Positions 23,160 through 38,703 are shown, numbered from the stretch's first letter. The stretch: DNA of 64,000 bases from Lamellibrachia columna (GCA_963662155.1 OY759262.1:59488393-59552392), one strand, 5' to 3'. A program made the numbers and translations. Notes: generated from the sequence alone by a model not told the origin.

Positions 23160-23500
23160 TTCAAGTAACATCTATAGTTGTATATCAATCTTTAACAAGA
23201 TTTATAAAATATATGTCAATTCTATTTTTAAACATATTCACACTACTAGCATTAACACAATCATTTGGCAGTTTGTTCCATTCATTTATCATCCTCTGCG
23301 AGAAAGAGTACTTTCTTATGTCCAACCTACACTGCTCCTTATAACTAATGCTGCTTTGTGTCCTCTGGTTCTACTGCCTTCTTTAAGTTTGAAGATCATA
23401 TTCCTATCAACATCCTCATAACCGTTCACTATTTTAAACACTTGGTCACCTCATATAGTCTCCTGGTCTCTATAGTGTTGTCTATGAGGTGACCAAGTGT
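23160..23500 (-). pseudogene. LINE relic, C-terminal end of CR1/L2-like ORF2
   Basis: On the minus strand the reading begins with a TRRLYEVTKCLK stretch, then KIVNGYEDVDRNMIFKL and EGSRTRGHK, ending with the LINE-typical 'VDEWNKLP'-like block (MNGTNCQ after stops). This pattern is the tail of jockey-superfamily LINE ORF2 proteins, downstream of the RT domain. Frameshifts and stops are present, and no RT core remains. The 23500-23650 extension has no clear homology. Confidence 0.7.
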
Positions 23501-24689
23501 TTGACAGATATCTGATAAGGGCGGGCTACACATAGATGAGAAAATTGTTGGACTCTCGATAAGCCAATGACTTCCTTGTCCACTTGCCATCTGGAACTTG
23601 TTGTTCGAGATGGCAATCTTGTTAAAAAACCACATTGTAATAAGCAACTTTCGTAACTAAATCTAAATGACATGTATTACTAATTAATTGACACTATAAT
23701 TATCTAAACTTGCAATCAAACTTGAGTAGGAAGACAGTGCTCTGCCGAGCCATCTGTCCTACAGCAATGACATGGCAGCTTCCACAGAATAGAACAAAGG
23801 ACTCAATCTATGAACATCTGACTACCTGCAGTCCCATATTAGACGCAATGAGGTATGTAGCAAACTGATGAATAATCAAGAATCACTTAGAATGTATTAG
23901 TGCTACACATGTATTGTTTTTCATACTTAAACTTGATGTTAAGATCAGTCTCAAAATGCAGTACACTGTACCATGTACTTTCCCATAATTATTATGTTAT
24001 CATTGTCAACTGTAAGGCTAATCTATCCACTTAATTAGCACTGTGTAGATCTGAGACAGTAGTGTCCAGTGACATTACATATGAATATTGAAAGACAGCA
24101 TAATATTTCAGGCGTTTCATATGTCATGAGATATGACAACTACGATATCGTGGCTTTTACCATTTTAATTCGTACGTAGGGATTAATCCGACAATACGTT
24201 CGGCATATTTGAAATAATTCAGCGGCACACACCATGTTGGACCAATCACTACCGAGATCGCTGCATCCGATACCTGCGCCCATGGGAGTATGGGGACATA
24301 AAATTATTCCATCCCATGGAAACAGCGAAAAAATGTCAGCTGCCGGGAAAGGAATAACTGCGAAAGACCGGATATTTCCCCTGCCATTTCGGAGCTGGTA
24401 CATTCATTAGCACTGGCGATTTTGTTAACGATGGATGTGGGTAGGAAGTTTGCCTGTTGAACTGAATTTTCGAAATAACTTGATGAATGCGCATGTGCGT
24501 AGCGGGAAAAGATAAATGTTTGACAGCTCGACTATTTCCATATCTTTTTCTTTCATTTTTTTGTACTGATCAATCATTTCGTGATATGCAACTATCAGCG
24601 AGCTGGTAGGTACCACTATATTATTGATTTGACGTCACTTTCGGATAGTAATAGATCTGTTGATGAAATATGAAGGCGTATCGCCAAAG
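23501..24689. other. Unassigned sequence
   Basis: A minus frame of 87 codons at 24140-24403 and another of 63 at 24425-24616 have no family resemblance. I see no repeat structure. Confidence 0.5.
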
Positions 24690-27305
24690 ACCCCTAATAT
24701 CGCTCACGATACCGTTCACCCAGCTGTCATTCCTAATGATCCAGGACCAGGTCCATGCCAACTCAAGCTTCCATGTGGAACTTGCGAGGAGGCTGTCACA
24801 TGGAAGCAAAAAGGAATTGTGACAATCCAGAATGCCAACAATTACGTCAATGGTATCACACTCAACTCAACACGAGATCCACTGTATTATATGAATGTAT
24901 GAACTACAGCAATTGCGTGTGGGAGTGCCTCCAATGGCAATGCGCCATGCCAAATTTTAGTACAAACCTATTTGATTTGTATTCTATCTCCTCTGCCAAC
25001 AGCTTTAGTAAACTTTCTGAGTCGTATGATAACACGGACTGCAGCGGGTGCTCATCACTGGGGCCACTATTAGCCTCATCTTCCCCCAGAAAATCATGTC
25101 GCACTGCAACAAAATGTAAACAGAAACCTCTTCGACTGTTGAATGTTAACTGCCAGTCGATAATTAACAAAAGAAAGGAACTGGATCACCTCCTGGACAG
25201 CACAAAGACAGATATTGTTGTTGACACAGAGTCCTAGCTCACTCCTGACATCAAGTATCATGAAGTTTTCCCTCCAGATTTCACAGTTTATCGAAAAACC
25301 AGAGATAGGACAAGGGCATGGAATCTTCATAGCACTTAGTTCGAGAGAGAAAGGCCTCGATACAGAGTGCGAGATCCTCTGGATCAAACTGAACATCGCA
25401 TCCTGCAAGAGCTTGTACATCGGCACATATTATAGGCCTAATGCTACAGATGAACAAAGCCTCAACTCACTTGCACAGTCATTAGCTAAACTACCTCATG
25501 ACAACTGCCATGTATGGCTAGCTGGTGATATGAACCTCCTATGTCTGGAGTGGCCGTCAGCTCAACTGACTTGACGGACTCAAAAATATATTGACACCAA
25601 CCAAGAGACCCTGACCGCTAGTGACCTTTGGAACAAACTTAAAGCAGAGTGAAGCAATAGAGGGCCATATCCCCAACAGGAATGCCTCAAACCAGGATAG
25701 ACCCCCGTGGATAAATAATAAAGTGAAGACACTAATGAAAGCCAAGGATCGATTATTTAAGAAAAAAGAAGGGATCAAAGAAATCCAAATATCGCAGAAC
25801 TAAATTACAGACCCTGAAAAACACTATTAGGAAAGAAACCAGAACAGCCTATTGCACATACGTTGAATTAGTAATCATGTTAAACCTGGATGACTCCAAC
25901 AGAAATGGCAACAAGAAACTATGGTCTTTCATCAAACACAGACAAACGGATTCAGTCTTGGAAAAATGGAATCTTGAAAAATACCTCCATGGACAAAGCC
26001 AGGATCCTTAATGCTCAGTTCAGCTCTGTGTTCACCAACAAGAGCCCCTTAAATCCACCCCCACAGGAAGACCCAATACCACAGTATCCCTGGATTTCCC
26101 AAATTAATATCACCACAGAAGGCATTCAAAAACTTCTGGAAAATCTAACCCCTAACAAAGCTATGGGACCAGACAGGCTTCACCATAGGTTCACCCAGTT
26201 GCTATTCTACAAATAAATTTTTTAAATCCCTTGAAAATGGTGAAGTACCAGACAACTGGAAGCGAGCAAATATGGCACCAATTTTTAAGAAAGGAGAATG
26301 ATAATACCCAACATGTGGCATGTGAAGGTCGACTGGGCTCCGGTTATAAGTGGAATCCCCCAAGGTTCAGTGATTGCCCCCATTGTCTTTCCAACCTACC
26401 TAGTAGCCTCGAATCAACTGTCCGACTTTTTGTCGATGACAGTATTAGCTGCATGATCCAACGGTACTGACTTCAACAAGATCTAGACAAATTGGCCATG
26501 TGGGAAGAAACATGGCAAATGGAGTTCCATCCCAGAAATTTATAATATCCTCCACATAACACGATCCCGTAACCCCAAATACAAACAATATACTTTTCAT
26601 GTCCACATTCTTGTAAAGGAGGACAAAGTGAAATATCTTGGTTGTATGTAAAACATTGTCCTGGAATGACTATATTGATGGTGTCACAAAAAAAGCAAAT
26701 GCATCCTTAGCTTTCCTATGAAGGAATCTCAAAGTTGGCCAGGAAAAAATAAAAAACAGTGCTTATTTCACTTTATTTAGACCACAATTAGAGTATGCCA
26801 CTGCCACATGGGACCTGTACATTAAAAAATACGAAAACAAAATAGAGATGGTCCAAAGACGGGCAGCACGTTACGTTTGTAACAATTACAGAAGCCAATG
26901 TCAGGCATAGTCACCTTGGACATTATCCCCCAACTTATACCCCCTGTGATACCCTCTCAACACACGCATTCCGAAGCTTTTCAAATTCCCCTAATCACTA
27001 AGAAATTCATCCAGTACAGCTTCTTACCCCGTACAAGAGCCAACTGGAACAACCTGTCAGCCAACATAGCTACAGCGCCAAGTTTGGAGATCTTCAGACA
27101 GAGGATCTCCAGCTTGCAACATTAATTCATATTGCATCTTTCATGCTATCAACTTTTTTTCTCCTTAAATTGCAGTTCTACACACAATTTTCTCTTTCTT
27201 CCAAATATTTTATTACTTTCTTTTACAGCACTTTAGGACGTGTGCACACACACCGAGTCTATAAGCCTTGGAGAGAGGGTTGACTCGTACCCGACAGAAG
27301 AAGAT
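24690..27305 (+). pseudogene. LINE (CR1/L2-like, PHD-finger type) relic, near full span
   Basis: This is a decayed non-LTR retrotransposon on the plus strand. At 24760-24960 a PHD-like zinc finger is visible (PCGTCEEAVTWKQKG, then CDNPECQQ and WYHTQ in another frame). The endonuclease starts at LRLLNVNCQSIINKR (about 25130-25175). RT begins with LTPNKAMGPD (about 26146-26175), continues with SGIPQGSV-like reading near 26345 and FVDDS near 26430, so the FxDD motif is present as VDD. The thumb and tail follow (FLPRTRANWNNLSAN about 27022-27066, ending 27125). A 3' UTR with 'acccgacagaagaagatc' near 27290 resembles LINE-2 type tails. It has many frameshifts and stops. Confidence 0.8.
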
Positions 27306-27817
27306 CAATCATCTCATGAAAGGCACCAATCGTTATCCTATGAAGCTCCGCTACAGCTACGTTCTCTTGGTGTGCAAGCACTATGGATCATACCACACTC
27401 ACAGCCCTGGTATGCGACCAAAACAGAGATCAGTTTAATGTATGTAATGAATGTAAGTGGACATTAGAGTCAGGCAGCAGCACGAAGTCAACGAAATTAG
27501 ATCCCGAGAAATGTAAATTTACATTGTAAAGCAGTATAAGAACACATTTACCAGTTTGAGCAGTGACCACTGGTCCAAACTATCTCGTAGAGATGTGGCA
27601 GATGAAGATATTCCTATAACTAGGCATGACTTACACTTACAAGTAATGGACATTTGTAAGGATACTGATAAGCTTTTTTATAATTCACCCATATGGGTCA
27701 TTCAGTGTCAATTCAACCAATTTTCAGGGAATTTCAAAAGTTTGTCTCAGAATTTGTTTAAATTTTAACCAATGAATAAGTAACTATGCCAGAACACTTC
27801 TGCAAAAGACCTAAGCA
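27306..27817. other. Unassigned sequence
   Basis: Short open frames only (at most 75 codons), none recognised. Confidence 0.45.
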
Positions 27818-28012
27818 TTTATATGCAAACTGTGTCTGTAGCGCCCTATGCTGCATATATAGACAAACTGGTGCAGATTACCTATGCTAAATTCAAGAAT
27901 GACAGGGCAAAGGACAATAGCTATAATGGGTGCACGAAAATGGAAAATAAAAAAATAAAAATTCTGAGAACGATTTCAAAGTCTGTATTTAATTGTGTTG
28001 CGTTACAGTATG
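27818..28012 (+). repeat. Dispersed repeat, also at 44355-44540
   Basis: The stretch with 'ttcaagaatgacagg..caaaggacaat' and 'gggtgcacgaaaatg' matches 44355-44540 in the same orientation. A shorter related piece, 'gatttcaaagtctgtattta', is at 32516-32536. The copies mark the outer side of both inverted arms. Confidence 0.75.
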
Positions 28013-28020
28013 CCACCATA

Positions 28021-28876
28021 CAGGGTTGGCTTTCTTCCGGGAAGAAAGGTATTTCTTCCCTTCCGTGGGAAGAAACATGGGAAAAAAGGGAAGAAACACC
28101 TTTCTTCCCGGAAGAAATGGAAGAAACTGGGAATAAAGGTGTGTTATTCTTTATTGCATCACTGTCAGCAACTATAATATAGTTTAATACAATAAACACA
28201 CAACCCCTGACAGTGTTCATACTTCAAAGTATAACATTTACAGAAGTTAAGAGAATAATATTTACATTAAAATCAGCACAATGTTCTCACAATTAGCACA
28301 ATGTTCATATCAGGTCACACACAATCTTCACATCAGGTATATAGCACACTGTTCATGTCAAACAGCAGTTAATAATCAATCTCAAGATCACCTCTATGAA
28401 GCCATTTCACCTTTTGAAAAACCCTTTATTGTTTCTGGGGGAAAGGAAGCCACTGCACCAAAGAGCTGTATCAATGTGTTGTGTTATATTTTACACAGTG
28501 AATGTCACTTTGAAATAAAATTACATGTTTGCCACTTTTAGAAGTCCATAATCTCTCAATTGAAACATATAACAATAGCTAGTAATTATAACAGGTTGGT
28601 TTGTGTGACCCAGCTGATGGGACTTATACAATGTAGGTGACACCTGGTAATTGGGCTTGATCACCAGATGTTTATTGTTGAAGCATTATTAATCATTATA
28701 TATACATTTTATGTATATTTTGGACATATATTACTAAAAAAATTGACAAAAACCGGGTTTCTGGGTTTCTTCCATTTCTTCCCAGTAGTAGGGAAGAAAG
28801 GTATTTCTTCCGTATCGGAAATAACCGGGAAAAAACCACGGTTTTTTCCCTATAGGGAAGAAACCTGCCAACCCTG
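28021..28876. mobile_element. Non-autonomous hAT-type DNA transposon, 856 bp
   Basis: Terminal inverted repeats CAGGGTTGGC and GCCAACCCTG bound the element. An 8-bp target duplication ccaccata is exact on both sides (28013-28020 and 28877-28884). The 8-bp duplication and CAGGG-type ends are hAT hallmarks. The subterminal 100-150 bp at each end carry many copies of ttcttcc and ggaagaa in both orientations. There is no transposase coding. The inverted arm at 44957-44964 retains a single uninterrupted copy of the target, i.e. an empty site, confirming the boundaries. Confidence 0.9.
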
Positions 28877-29544
28877 CCACCATATGTCGAGTTGCTATAC
28901 TTTCAGAATAATAAGAATTCAGCCATAAACTTTAACATTTCTATATTTTACAAATTTCAGCACCCAAAATGAAAATGTTACATTAGCACTGATATTTGCT
29001 GGTTTGGTGACATTATTTAGTTAGGTAGATATAATACTGATGTGTACCGGAATCACAGTAACCAGACGATATGTTCTGCTTTCACGGTGAACGCATATAG
29101 CTGGTTAGAACATTGTAGCACACGTGGTAGTTACTATGGAAACATTGTCAACATTTCTTAGAAATCAATGGGATTTCCAAAAAGACTGTTTTTTTAAAGA
29201 TGGATTGGTGAAATATGACATTAGTGCCGAGTGACTTTTTGAGGTGTTGACGTTTAGTTCAGTATATCCTGTTATAAAAAAAATGAACAAATCAACTGAC
29301 ATGCTAGCTGTCCCAGCTACCTTAAACTGTCATTATATTAGGTAATGTCAGTCACTCATACTTGGAAACATTTTTGCTGTACTGTTTTTTATCAACAAAT
29401 TTCCAAGGAGTCATCAGATGTATTTGTCATCACCAGATATCTAATGCATGAGAAAGTCACTTTATATTCAATGGTAAGTTTGTGGAGAATGTTGCAACAT
29501 GACATTCAGGTGACGTCACATGGTATTGTAACTATTGTTGTTAA

Positions 29545-31035
<1,491 letters not shown>

Positions 31036-31804
31036 GTGCATATTGTTAACACACTTAGCTGTATCATAATCCACTTAGCTGTATCAGAAATTCATTATTC
31101 ATAATCCACTTATTGCTGTTCTCGTGTTTAGATTCAGTGCCGCTGACCTGTAGAATGTCCATTACAGTTGGCTTGTCTAGTGGAATGTTTTTAAATTTAA
31201 TTAAATTCTTAATTTCCAAACGAAAATAATAACACACACGTTCAAACGATTGGGATGCCTATATTAGAGAGATAAGAATTTTGCTTGTTTGAGCAGACAT
31301 AGGTTTATACAATATTTAGACCAGCCATCATGCCATCTGGGCTGGAAATGGGGGTCTCGTGAAAAGATTCATGGGGTATTTGTTTAAAAAAGTATGTATT
31401 GAGATATAATCCTCACATGACAAGAACTGATTGTGTATTCGGATCTGGACAGCTTGGTAAGCCTGTCACAGTCTATATCCACAACTGACAAACTGTATTG
31501 ATGGAAATTATGAAATATTGCTGTTGCATGAATAGCCTAGCCACTGTTAAGTACTGGTGACAGTTTAGAATCCACTCGGTGCAACGGTGCTCCCATCTGC
31601 TACTTCCCATGTTAACATCATAGGCACATAGTTCATATGTTTATCACACACATTGAAAGCTGATTTACTCAGAAATTTAATTAATTTATATTTACCTGAA
31701 ACTAACTTGTTTATTTAAAGAATTTGTAAATTTAAATTAATGCAATAATTTATTAATTAATTGTAATTTAATTAACTTTTCAGATTAATTACCACATGGT
31801 TTGT

Positions 31805-31834
31805 CACGCTATGGAAACTAATATCCATAGCGTG
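31805..31834. repeat. Hairpin with 11-bp perfect arms
   Basis: cacgctatgga and tccatagcgtg flank an 8-base loop. The minus arm keeps it with two changes near 41216-41246. Confidence 0.8.
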
Positions 31835-32728
31835 AACCTTTCTCATGGATAGACTGCTTTTGTTGGTTTTAATTTATCCCCCCACATTTTGTACTTTTCT
31901 AGTATAGAACAACTGAAAAATGGTGCCGACTGTTTAACACCAGATGGTGACACTTTTCACTTGTTCCACACTAGTCAAATTATAACAATTATTGATCCTG
32001 CTGATTGAAAAAGGGGGTGTATGCTAATTAGGGCATGCACACTTAATAGGTTGAAATTCAGTATTACAAGTCCCGTAAAACTGTCATTCGGTTAATCAAT
32101 GAAAACATGAATGTGTTACCATGGTGACGGCTTTGTCTGCTGCAGGAGGACTGGCTGAACAACAGAACAAATGATTCGACAATTCCAGACGGGCTCGGTT
32201 TGGAAGATGGGCAACATGTTCGGAGGCAGTTAGTTGAAATTAATTTTGACTGGATCTTGTCAAGATTCTGCGAAAAAGAATCAAATGTGTTCCGGATCAA
32301 TGTAATTTTTTTATGTTTTTTTGTTTTCAAAAGTAGGCACTCTTGTATCAAACAAACACAGCTCATAATACTATTCACACATTTCAGATTTGAAGATAAG
32401 TGAACCTGATTCACGATGGGCTAAATGAACCTGATTCACGATGGGCTAAATGAATTGAGGAAGTAGTTTTAGTAAAACTGAAAGTTGTTTATGCATTTAA
32501 AAAAATTCAGAGAAAGATTTCAAAGTCTGTATTTAACTCTATTTCTGATAGGCCTCTGAGCTCAGGTTGGCTTGGATTTAGATACTATAGAAGTTTTTAT
32601 GTTATCATTATTATATTATTGTACCATAGAAGTACCTTCCAACAGACCATCATGTGGAGAAAAAAACTGAAAATGGTAAGCCAGTTAGTTTGGACATACA
32701 CAAGAGACCATCTCCATGTTAATATCTG

Positions 32729-32866
32729 TTGGGGGACCATACTGCACATGTGTCTATTGGGGGCCCATACTGCACATGTGTCTATTGGGGGACAATACTG
32801 CACATGTGTCTATTGGGGGACAATACTGCACATGTGTCTATTGGGGGCCCATACTGCACATGCGCA
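32729..32866. repeat. 28-bp tandem repeat, 5 units
   Basis: The unit ttgggggaccatactgcaca + tgtgtcta is repeated five times, alternating ccc and caa variants after the G run. Confidence 0.9.
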
Positions 32867-32883
32867 AACATAGAACATTTTGT

Positions 32884-33110
32884 TCAGACGGCTTGTATTT
32901 CGTTCTGATAAACACAAGTTATCTCCATTGATGGAGGCCGAAGTTTGTAACAGTTTCTAATGCGACTATGCAGACTATACCAGAACAGCAATTGTGTCAA
33001 CACATCCCGCAATTGAATCCCGAATGAATGATCCAACCTCTTGGCACCACAAAGTAACCTAACTACCTTTTTCTGTAACAAGACTAACTATTACACTTCT
33101 CGTTGCCCTT
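32884..33110 (-). pseudogene. Small LINE ORF2 fragment
   Basis: The minus-strand reading LQKKVVRLLCGAKRLDH resembles the post-RT 'QKKAxRxI' segment of jockey-superfamily LINEs. It is about 65 codons long and isolated. On the plus strand the following 'tgttgttgttgttg...aataaa' (33173-33198) looks like a LINE 3' tail in the other orientation, so two fragments may be juxtaposed. Confidence 0.5.
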
Positions 33111-33194
33111 TTTCAGCAATTTATAGTTATGTAATGTCATAATGACTTCTCTACTTCTATTATGTTTGTCTATTGTTGTTGTTGTTGAAAATAA

Positions 33195-33461
<267 letters not shown>

Positions 33462-34313
33462 TAACAGTCAAAAACGGGATTGAAATAAAACACAATGCAA
33501 TAGTTGGTTTGTAAAGAAACTTTAATGTTCACACAATACTATAATTTTGAGCACTATGACCTAGATGCAGTTTTTTATAACAAGACGATAGTGAAATTAT
33601 ACTCTATAATATAACAGTTAAAATATAATATTGGACTGTGGTGCAAATATTTTTCTTAGAAATATTCTACATTTTAATATGTGTTTCCTACATCGGTCAA
33701 TGGATATGAAGTAAACATGTTGTCTTTCATCCCATATTCTTGTGACATTATCTCTATTGCAGTGTGTTGAAACATGGTTTGTTTGTGTGTTCCACCTGTA
33801 GACACCAGACAACGTGGTGTTTGTGATGGATGCCACCATTGGTCAGGCGTGTGAATCTTGGGTAAATCAGCCAGCATACATTTTTGTACATCACTTCTTA
33901 CATAAACTTCTAATATAATAAAGTGACGCTACACAAAAGTTTAACTGCCCAAGGCAGTTTCAGGATGCTAGAACACTTTGTCATTCCATAATCTGGTAAC
34001 TCTTTTCAACAGGGAGTTTGTTTATCATATCGCCAACATAAATATTTGTTCTCATTTTATGATGAAATAGGGATTTAACAGCGCCTCTGTTTCAATGTCT
34101 TTTCACCTACAGTGCAGTTGTGTGTTTCAGTAAAAAGTGCATTTGCTTTGTATTTTCATAACTAGGTGTACTATATATTTTAATATTGTGATGACAAAAA
34201 CTATCAATACGGTACCTGTCTGTGTGTACTGATAGGCCAGCACCTTCAGCGACAAAGTTGATGTCGCTTCGTTGCGAAGGGAGGTGGCACCCTCAGTACG
34301 TGAATATCGTATA

Positions 34314-35192
<879 letters not shown>

Positions 35193-35538
35193 TTATTAAA
35201 TTGGGTCACTTACCTCCTGATCATTTACCCCTTGGTTGGGTTATTGATTAGTAAAGAAACTGAACAGGACAGATCATTATAATCTGTGATAATCAAAGTT
35301 TAATTTCACCATGTTATTAAAGCATAAATATTGGATAGAATTGAAAAACTTAAAAAGGTCACACATGTAAGGGGGGTAAATGCACTGTGGTAAGTGACCA
35401 GGGGGTAAATGCATCATGGCAAATGACCAGAGGGTAAGTACCTAAAACCAGATTAAAACCTTGATAAGTTTCTGTCACGCAATGAAAGTAATGCTGTGAT
35501 TTGAGTTTTCAAGATGCCTTTCATTGATACAATTCTAG

Positions 35539-36356
35539 GGATGGGGACATAGAGGGACTTATTGACAAAGTGAATGAGTTGATGTGTTTCTTATAGGGAT
35601 GGGAGACATAGAGGAACTCTTGGACAAAGTGAATGAGTTGTATGTTTCTTATAGGGATGGGAGACATAGATGGACTCATAGACAAAGTGAATGAGTTGAT
35701 GTGTTTCTTGTAGGGATGGGAGACATAGATGGACTCATAGACAAAGTGAATGAGTTGTTGTATGTTTCTTGTAGGGATGGGAGACATAGATGGACTCATA
35801 GACAAAGGGAATGAGTTGATGTGTTTCTTGTAGGGATGGGAGACATAGATGGACTCATAGACAAAATTAATGAGTTGATGTATGTTTCTTATAGGGATGG
35901 GAGACATTGAGGGACTCATAGACAAAGTGAATGAGTTGTTGTATGTTTCTGGTAGGGATGGGAGACAGAGCAACTCATAGACAAAGTGAATGAGTTGATT
36001 TGTTTCTTGTAGGGATGAGAGACATAGATGGATTCATAGACAAAGTGAATGAGTTGATGTATGTTTCTTGTAGGGATGAGAGACATGTAGGGACTCGTAG
36101 ACAAAGTGAGTGAGTTGATGTATATTCTTATAGGGATGGGAGACATTGAGGGACTCATAGACAAAGTGAATGAGTTGATTTGTTTCTTGTAGGGATGAGA
36201 GACATAGATGGATTCATAGACAAAGTGAATGAGTTGATGTATGTTTCTTATAGGGAATGGAGACACTGAGGGTCTTGTAGACAAAGTGAATGAGTTGTTG
36301 TGTTTCTGGTAGGGATGGGAGACATAGAGGAACTCGTAGACAAAGTGAATGAGTTG
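35539..36356 (+). repeat. 14-copy minisatellite made of splice acceptor plus SRP54 exon start
   Basis: Units start (GGATGGGAGACATAG) at 35539, 35597, 35655, 35714, 35775, 35834, 35895, 35956, 36013, 36074, 36134, 36193, 36254 and 36313, a period of 57-61 bp. Each unit is about 44 bp of exon encoding GMGDIEGLIDKVNEL plus 14-17 bp of intron end, tgtttcttrtag, and every unit keeps the AG. The last unit runs on into further exon sequence. Minus-strand open frames across it are by-products of the repeat. Confidence 0.95.
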
Positions 36357-36439
36357 GAACTAGAAGACAATGAAGAACTGATGAAGAAACTATGACACAG
36401 TGAGCCACAATGCTTCTACTGCTCCCACTTGAATTTTAG

Positions 36440-37790
36440 ATTGTCTTTGCCTATATGCATCCTTTTTATATGCATCCTTTTACATTTACTTTGTGTTGAA
36501 CGTTAGGCGCCATTTATTACTCCACTCACTTAAATTATCTAAATCAGCTTGTAAGATTTCCCAGTCAGATTTGTTTTTTAACGTTCTGAATATTTTGGTG
36601 TCATCAGCAAACAGTTTTACATTACTATTTACTGTCTCTGGTATATCATTTACATAAATTAAAAAGAGATAGGTCCCAATACTGATCCTTGCGCAACCCC
36701 GTTGATGACGTCAAACCATTCAGAATATGCCCCTCTTACCATAATTCACATTTTTCTATAAGATATAAAATCAGCTATCCATTCTAAAATTTTACCTCGT
36801 ATTCCATCAGCAGATAATTTCTGCAACAAAATCTTTTTGTCAAATTCTTTTTGAAAATTCAGAAAAATAACATCAACACTATTTCCCTGATCCACATCTT
36901 CTGTCCAACTTTCAAATGTTTTTAACTAATTTGTTAGATAAGAACGACCCTTTGTAAAACCGTGTTGGTCTGGGGTATTTAAATTGTTTTCTAATAAATG
37001 TTTTAACATTGCATCCCTCACACAAGATTCCATCAGTTTACTGGCTAGATAAGTTCAACTCACTGGTCTACAATTACTAGCCATAGGCTGGGATCCTTTC
37101 TTACAAATATTTGCTAATTTCCAATCTTATGGTACTGTATTACTAAACCTTTCAGTGAATGGTTTAGCTAGTTTCAGCACAATCCTTCAGTATCTGGATG
37201 TATATCATCTGTAACTTTATAAATACATCTACCTCAGTAAATGTGATCTCTTTTAAAACCTTGTTTTCTAGAAGTTTTAAAATTCTTGTAAAATATTATC
37301 ACCATCATCTTCCGTTGTAATTACTGATTCAAAGAACTTCCCTAGAACATCAGCTGTTTCCTGGTCATTTGTGGTTTCATCGTCCTCCTTTCTTAAATGT
37401 GGTATGACAGGTTTTACCTTTTGCTTACTTCTTACGTAGCTATAGAAACACTTTGGTTTGTCTGTAATTCTCTTCAAAAGCTTCTTTTCATACTCCCTTT
37501 GTATTTTTTTCCTGTTTTCATTTCTTCTTCCCACTTAACATTATGAAAGGCTGCATTCATAGCTGCCATATTCGCTTTCCAGTAAACATATCTTATCCCA
37601 CCATATACTCTTTTATCTATAGCCGAGTATGTAATGAATGTCCACTCCAATCCAACATGATCACTTTCCCCAGTGGAGCAATAGATGTTAGGTTCTCAAT
37701 CATATAATCCTCATTTGTGAAAATTAAATCTAACATCGACAGTTCATTTCCTTCCCTAAATCTTGTTTTAAATTCAACATTGTTTCAGGA
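36440..37790 (-). pseudogene. LINE relic (CR1-like): endonuclease end and reverse transcriptase
   Basis: The minus-strand reading from 37785 down gives the end of an endonuclease (FREGNELSMLDLIFTNEDYM, then GKSDHVGLEW with the SDH motif), then a linker (37534-37277, 85 open codons). The RT follows in broken frames: HQHGF-like, 'LSKAFDKVPH'-type and FDVINGVAQGS near 36700, 'KLFADDTK'-type near 36600. It ends at DLDNLSEWSNKWRLTF (about 36550-36503). There are multiple frameshifts and stops. Family assignment rests on domain order and motifs only. Confidence 0.75.
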
Positions 37791-37829
37791 ATAAATCCTC
37801 ATGAAAAAAAATTGCGGGAAGTCGGTCAT

Positions 37830-38645
37830 CACTACGTTTCAACAAAAGCTCTTGCCATCAGGCGCTTAGCCAGAAATAAAATTTTGCCAGTTTTAAACAT
37901 TGTAAAAGGTGAGCAGGTGAACTTTAAACGCATGAACGGCTTCCATGGAATATAAAGATGCAATAAAAAATGTGCATTATTTCTATTGCACCCTGGCACC
38001 CATGTGAAGTAAGACAAAAAACTTGTATCCTATGTTCGTAGCTCTGAGGGAAGATGCACATGTCTCGGTTGTAGTGGTTGGTTCGATTCCAACTGGTATT
38101 GCACTTTGTGCAACAAATACCCCTGGCATGGGCAGTCACTGAAATGTTGCATCTCCTATTAAAATTATGTGTGATATGGCCCATGGTGGACCTATAAGCA
38201 AATGTCATTGTATTTGCTATATATTTAACAACCATGTTGTCTGACAAGGCTACTGTTCTGTAAAACTTTATAAACCTAAAGACCAATGCAACATCTAAAG
38301 GTGCACATTCAGCAATTAATGGTATTAAATCTCTGCGAACCATCTCGTAGCTTCCATACCTTGTACAAAGCATTACGCCACTGTATGCCACAGCCGGCCA
38401 TAGTTGAGATCCATACAATGCATAACAATACTGATGAAACAATTTGTTTTTGATGACAGTTTGAAGTGAACCAAACTCAGACATAAATTTATTTATACTA
38501 CAGTTAAATTTCTTGATACCATCAAACATCATTTCATACTTATCGGTTGGGCTAAGTACATTTCCCAGATGTATAGTTTTCTCACATGTAGAAACATCCG
38601 TACTATTTATTTGAAAATGTGGATCAGCATCCTTGTTGTATACCA
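37830..38645 (-). pseudogene. LINE ORF2 C-terminal fragment, family shared with 58136
   Basis: A 240-codon open stretch on minus contains KTIHLGNVLSPTDKYEMMFD, FDGIKKFNCSINKFMSEFGS, LFHQYCYALYGSQLWP and RDLIPLIAECAPLDVALVFR. This is the region after the RT domain in a LINE type common in marine invertebrates. The plus-strand fragment at 58136-58531 is a close relative. It begins at a (TA)n tract (38651-38703). At 38038-38096 the plus strand carries a B-box-like ggttcgattcc with a perfect 5-bp T-arm, probably by chance within the LINE. Confidence 0.7.
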
Positions 38646-38650
38646 ATAGT

Positions 38651-38653
38651 TTG

Positions 38654-38688
<35 letters not shown>

Positions 38689-38703
38689 TATGTATATATA
38701 TAT
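38651..38703. repeat. (TA)n microsatellite
   Basis: This is about 50 bases of TA repeat with internal 'acatatatatgt' interruptions, self-complementary. Confidence 0.9.

Noticed and set aside
35521..36408. Minus-strand open frames of 64-150 codons with HPYKKHINSF repeats
   Set aside because: They are antisense by-products of the SRP54 exon/acceptor minisatellite. The plus-strand SRP54 reading explains the sequence.
38038..38096. tRNA-like segment with perfect T-arm and ggttcgattcc
   Set aside because: No acceptor-stem pairing, and the minus strand reads as LINE tail through it, so a chance B box is more likely.
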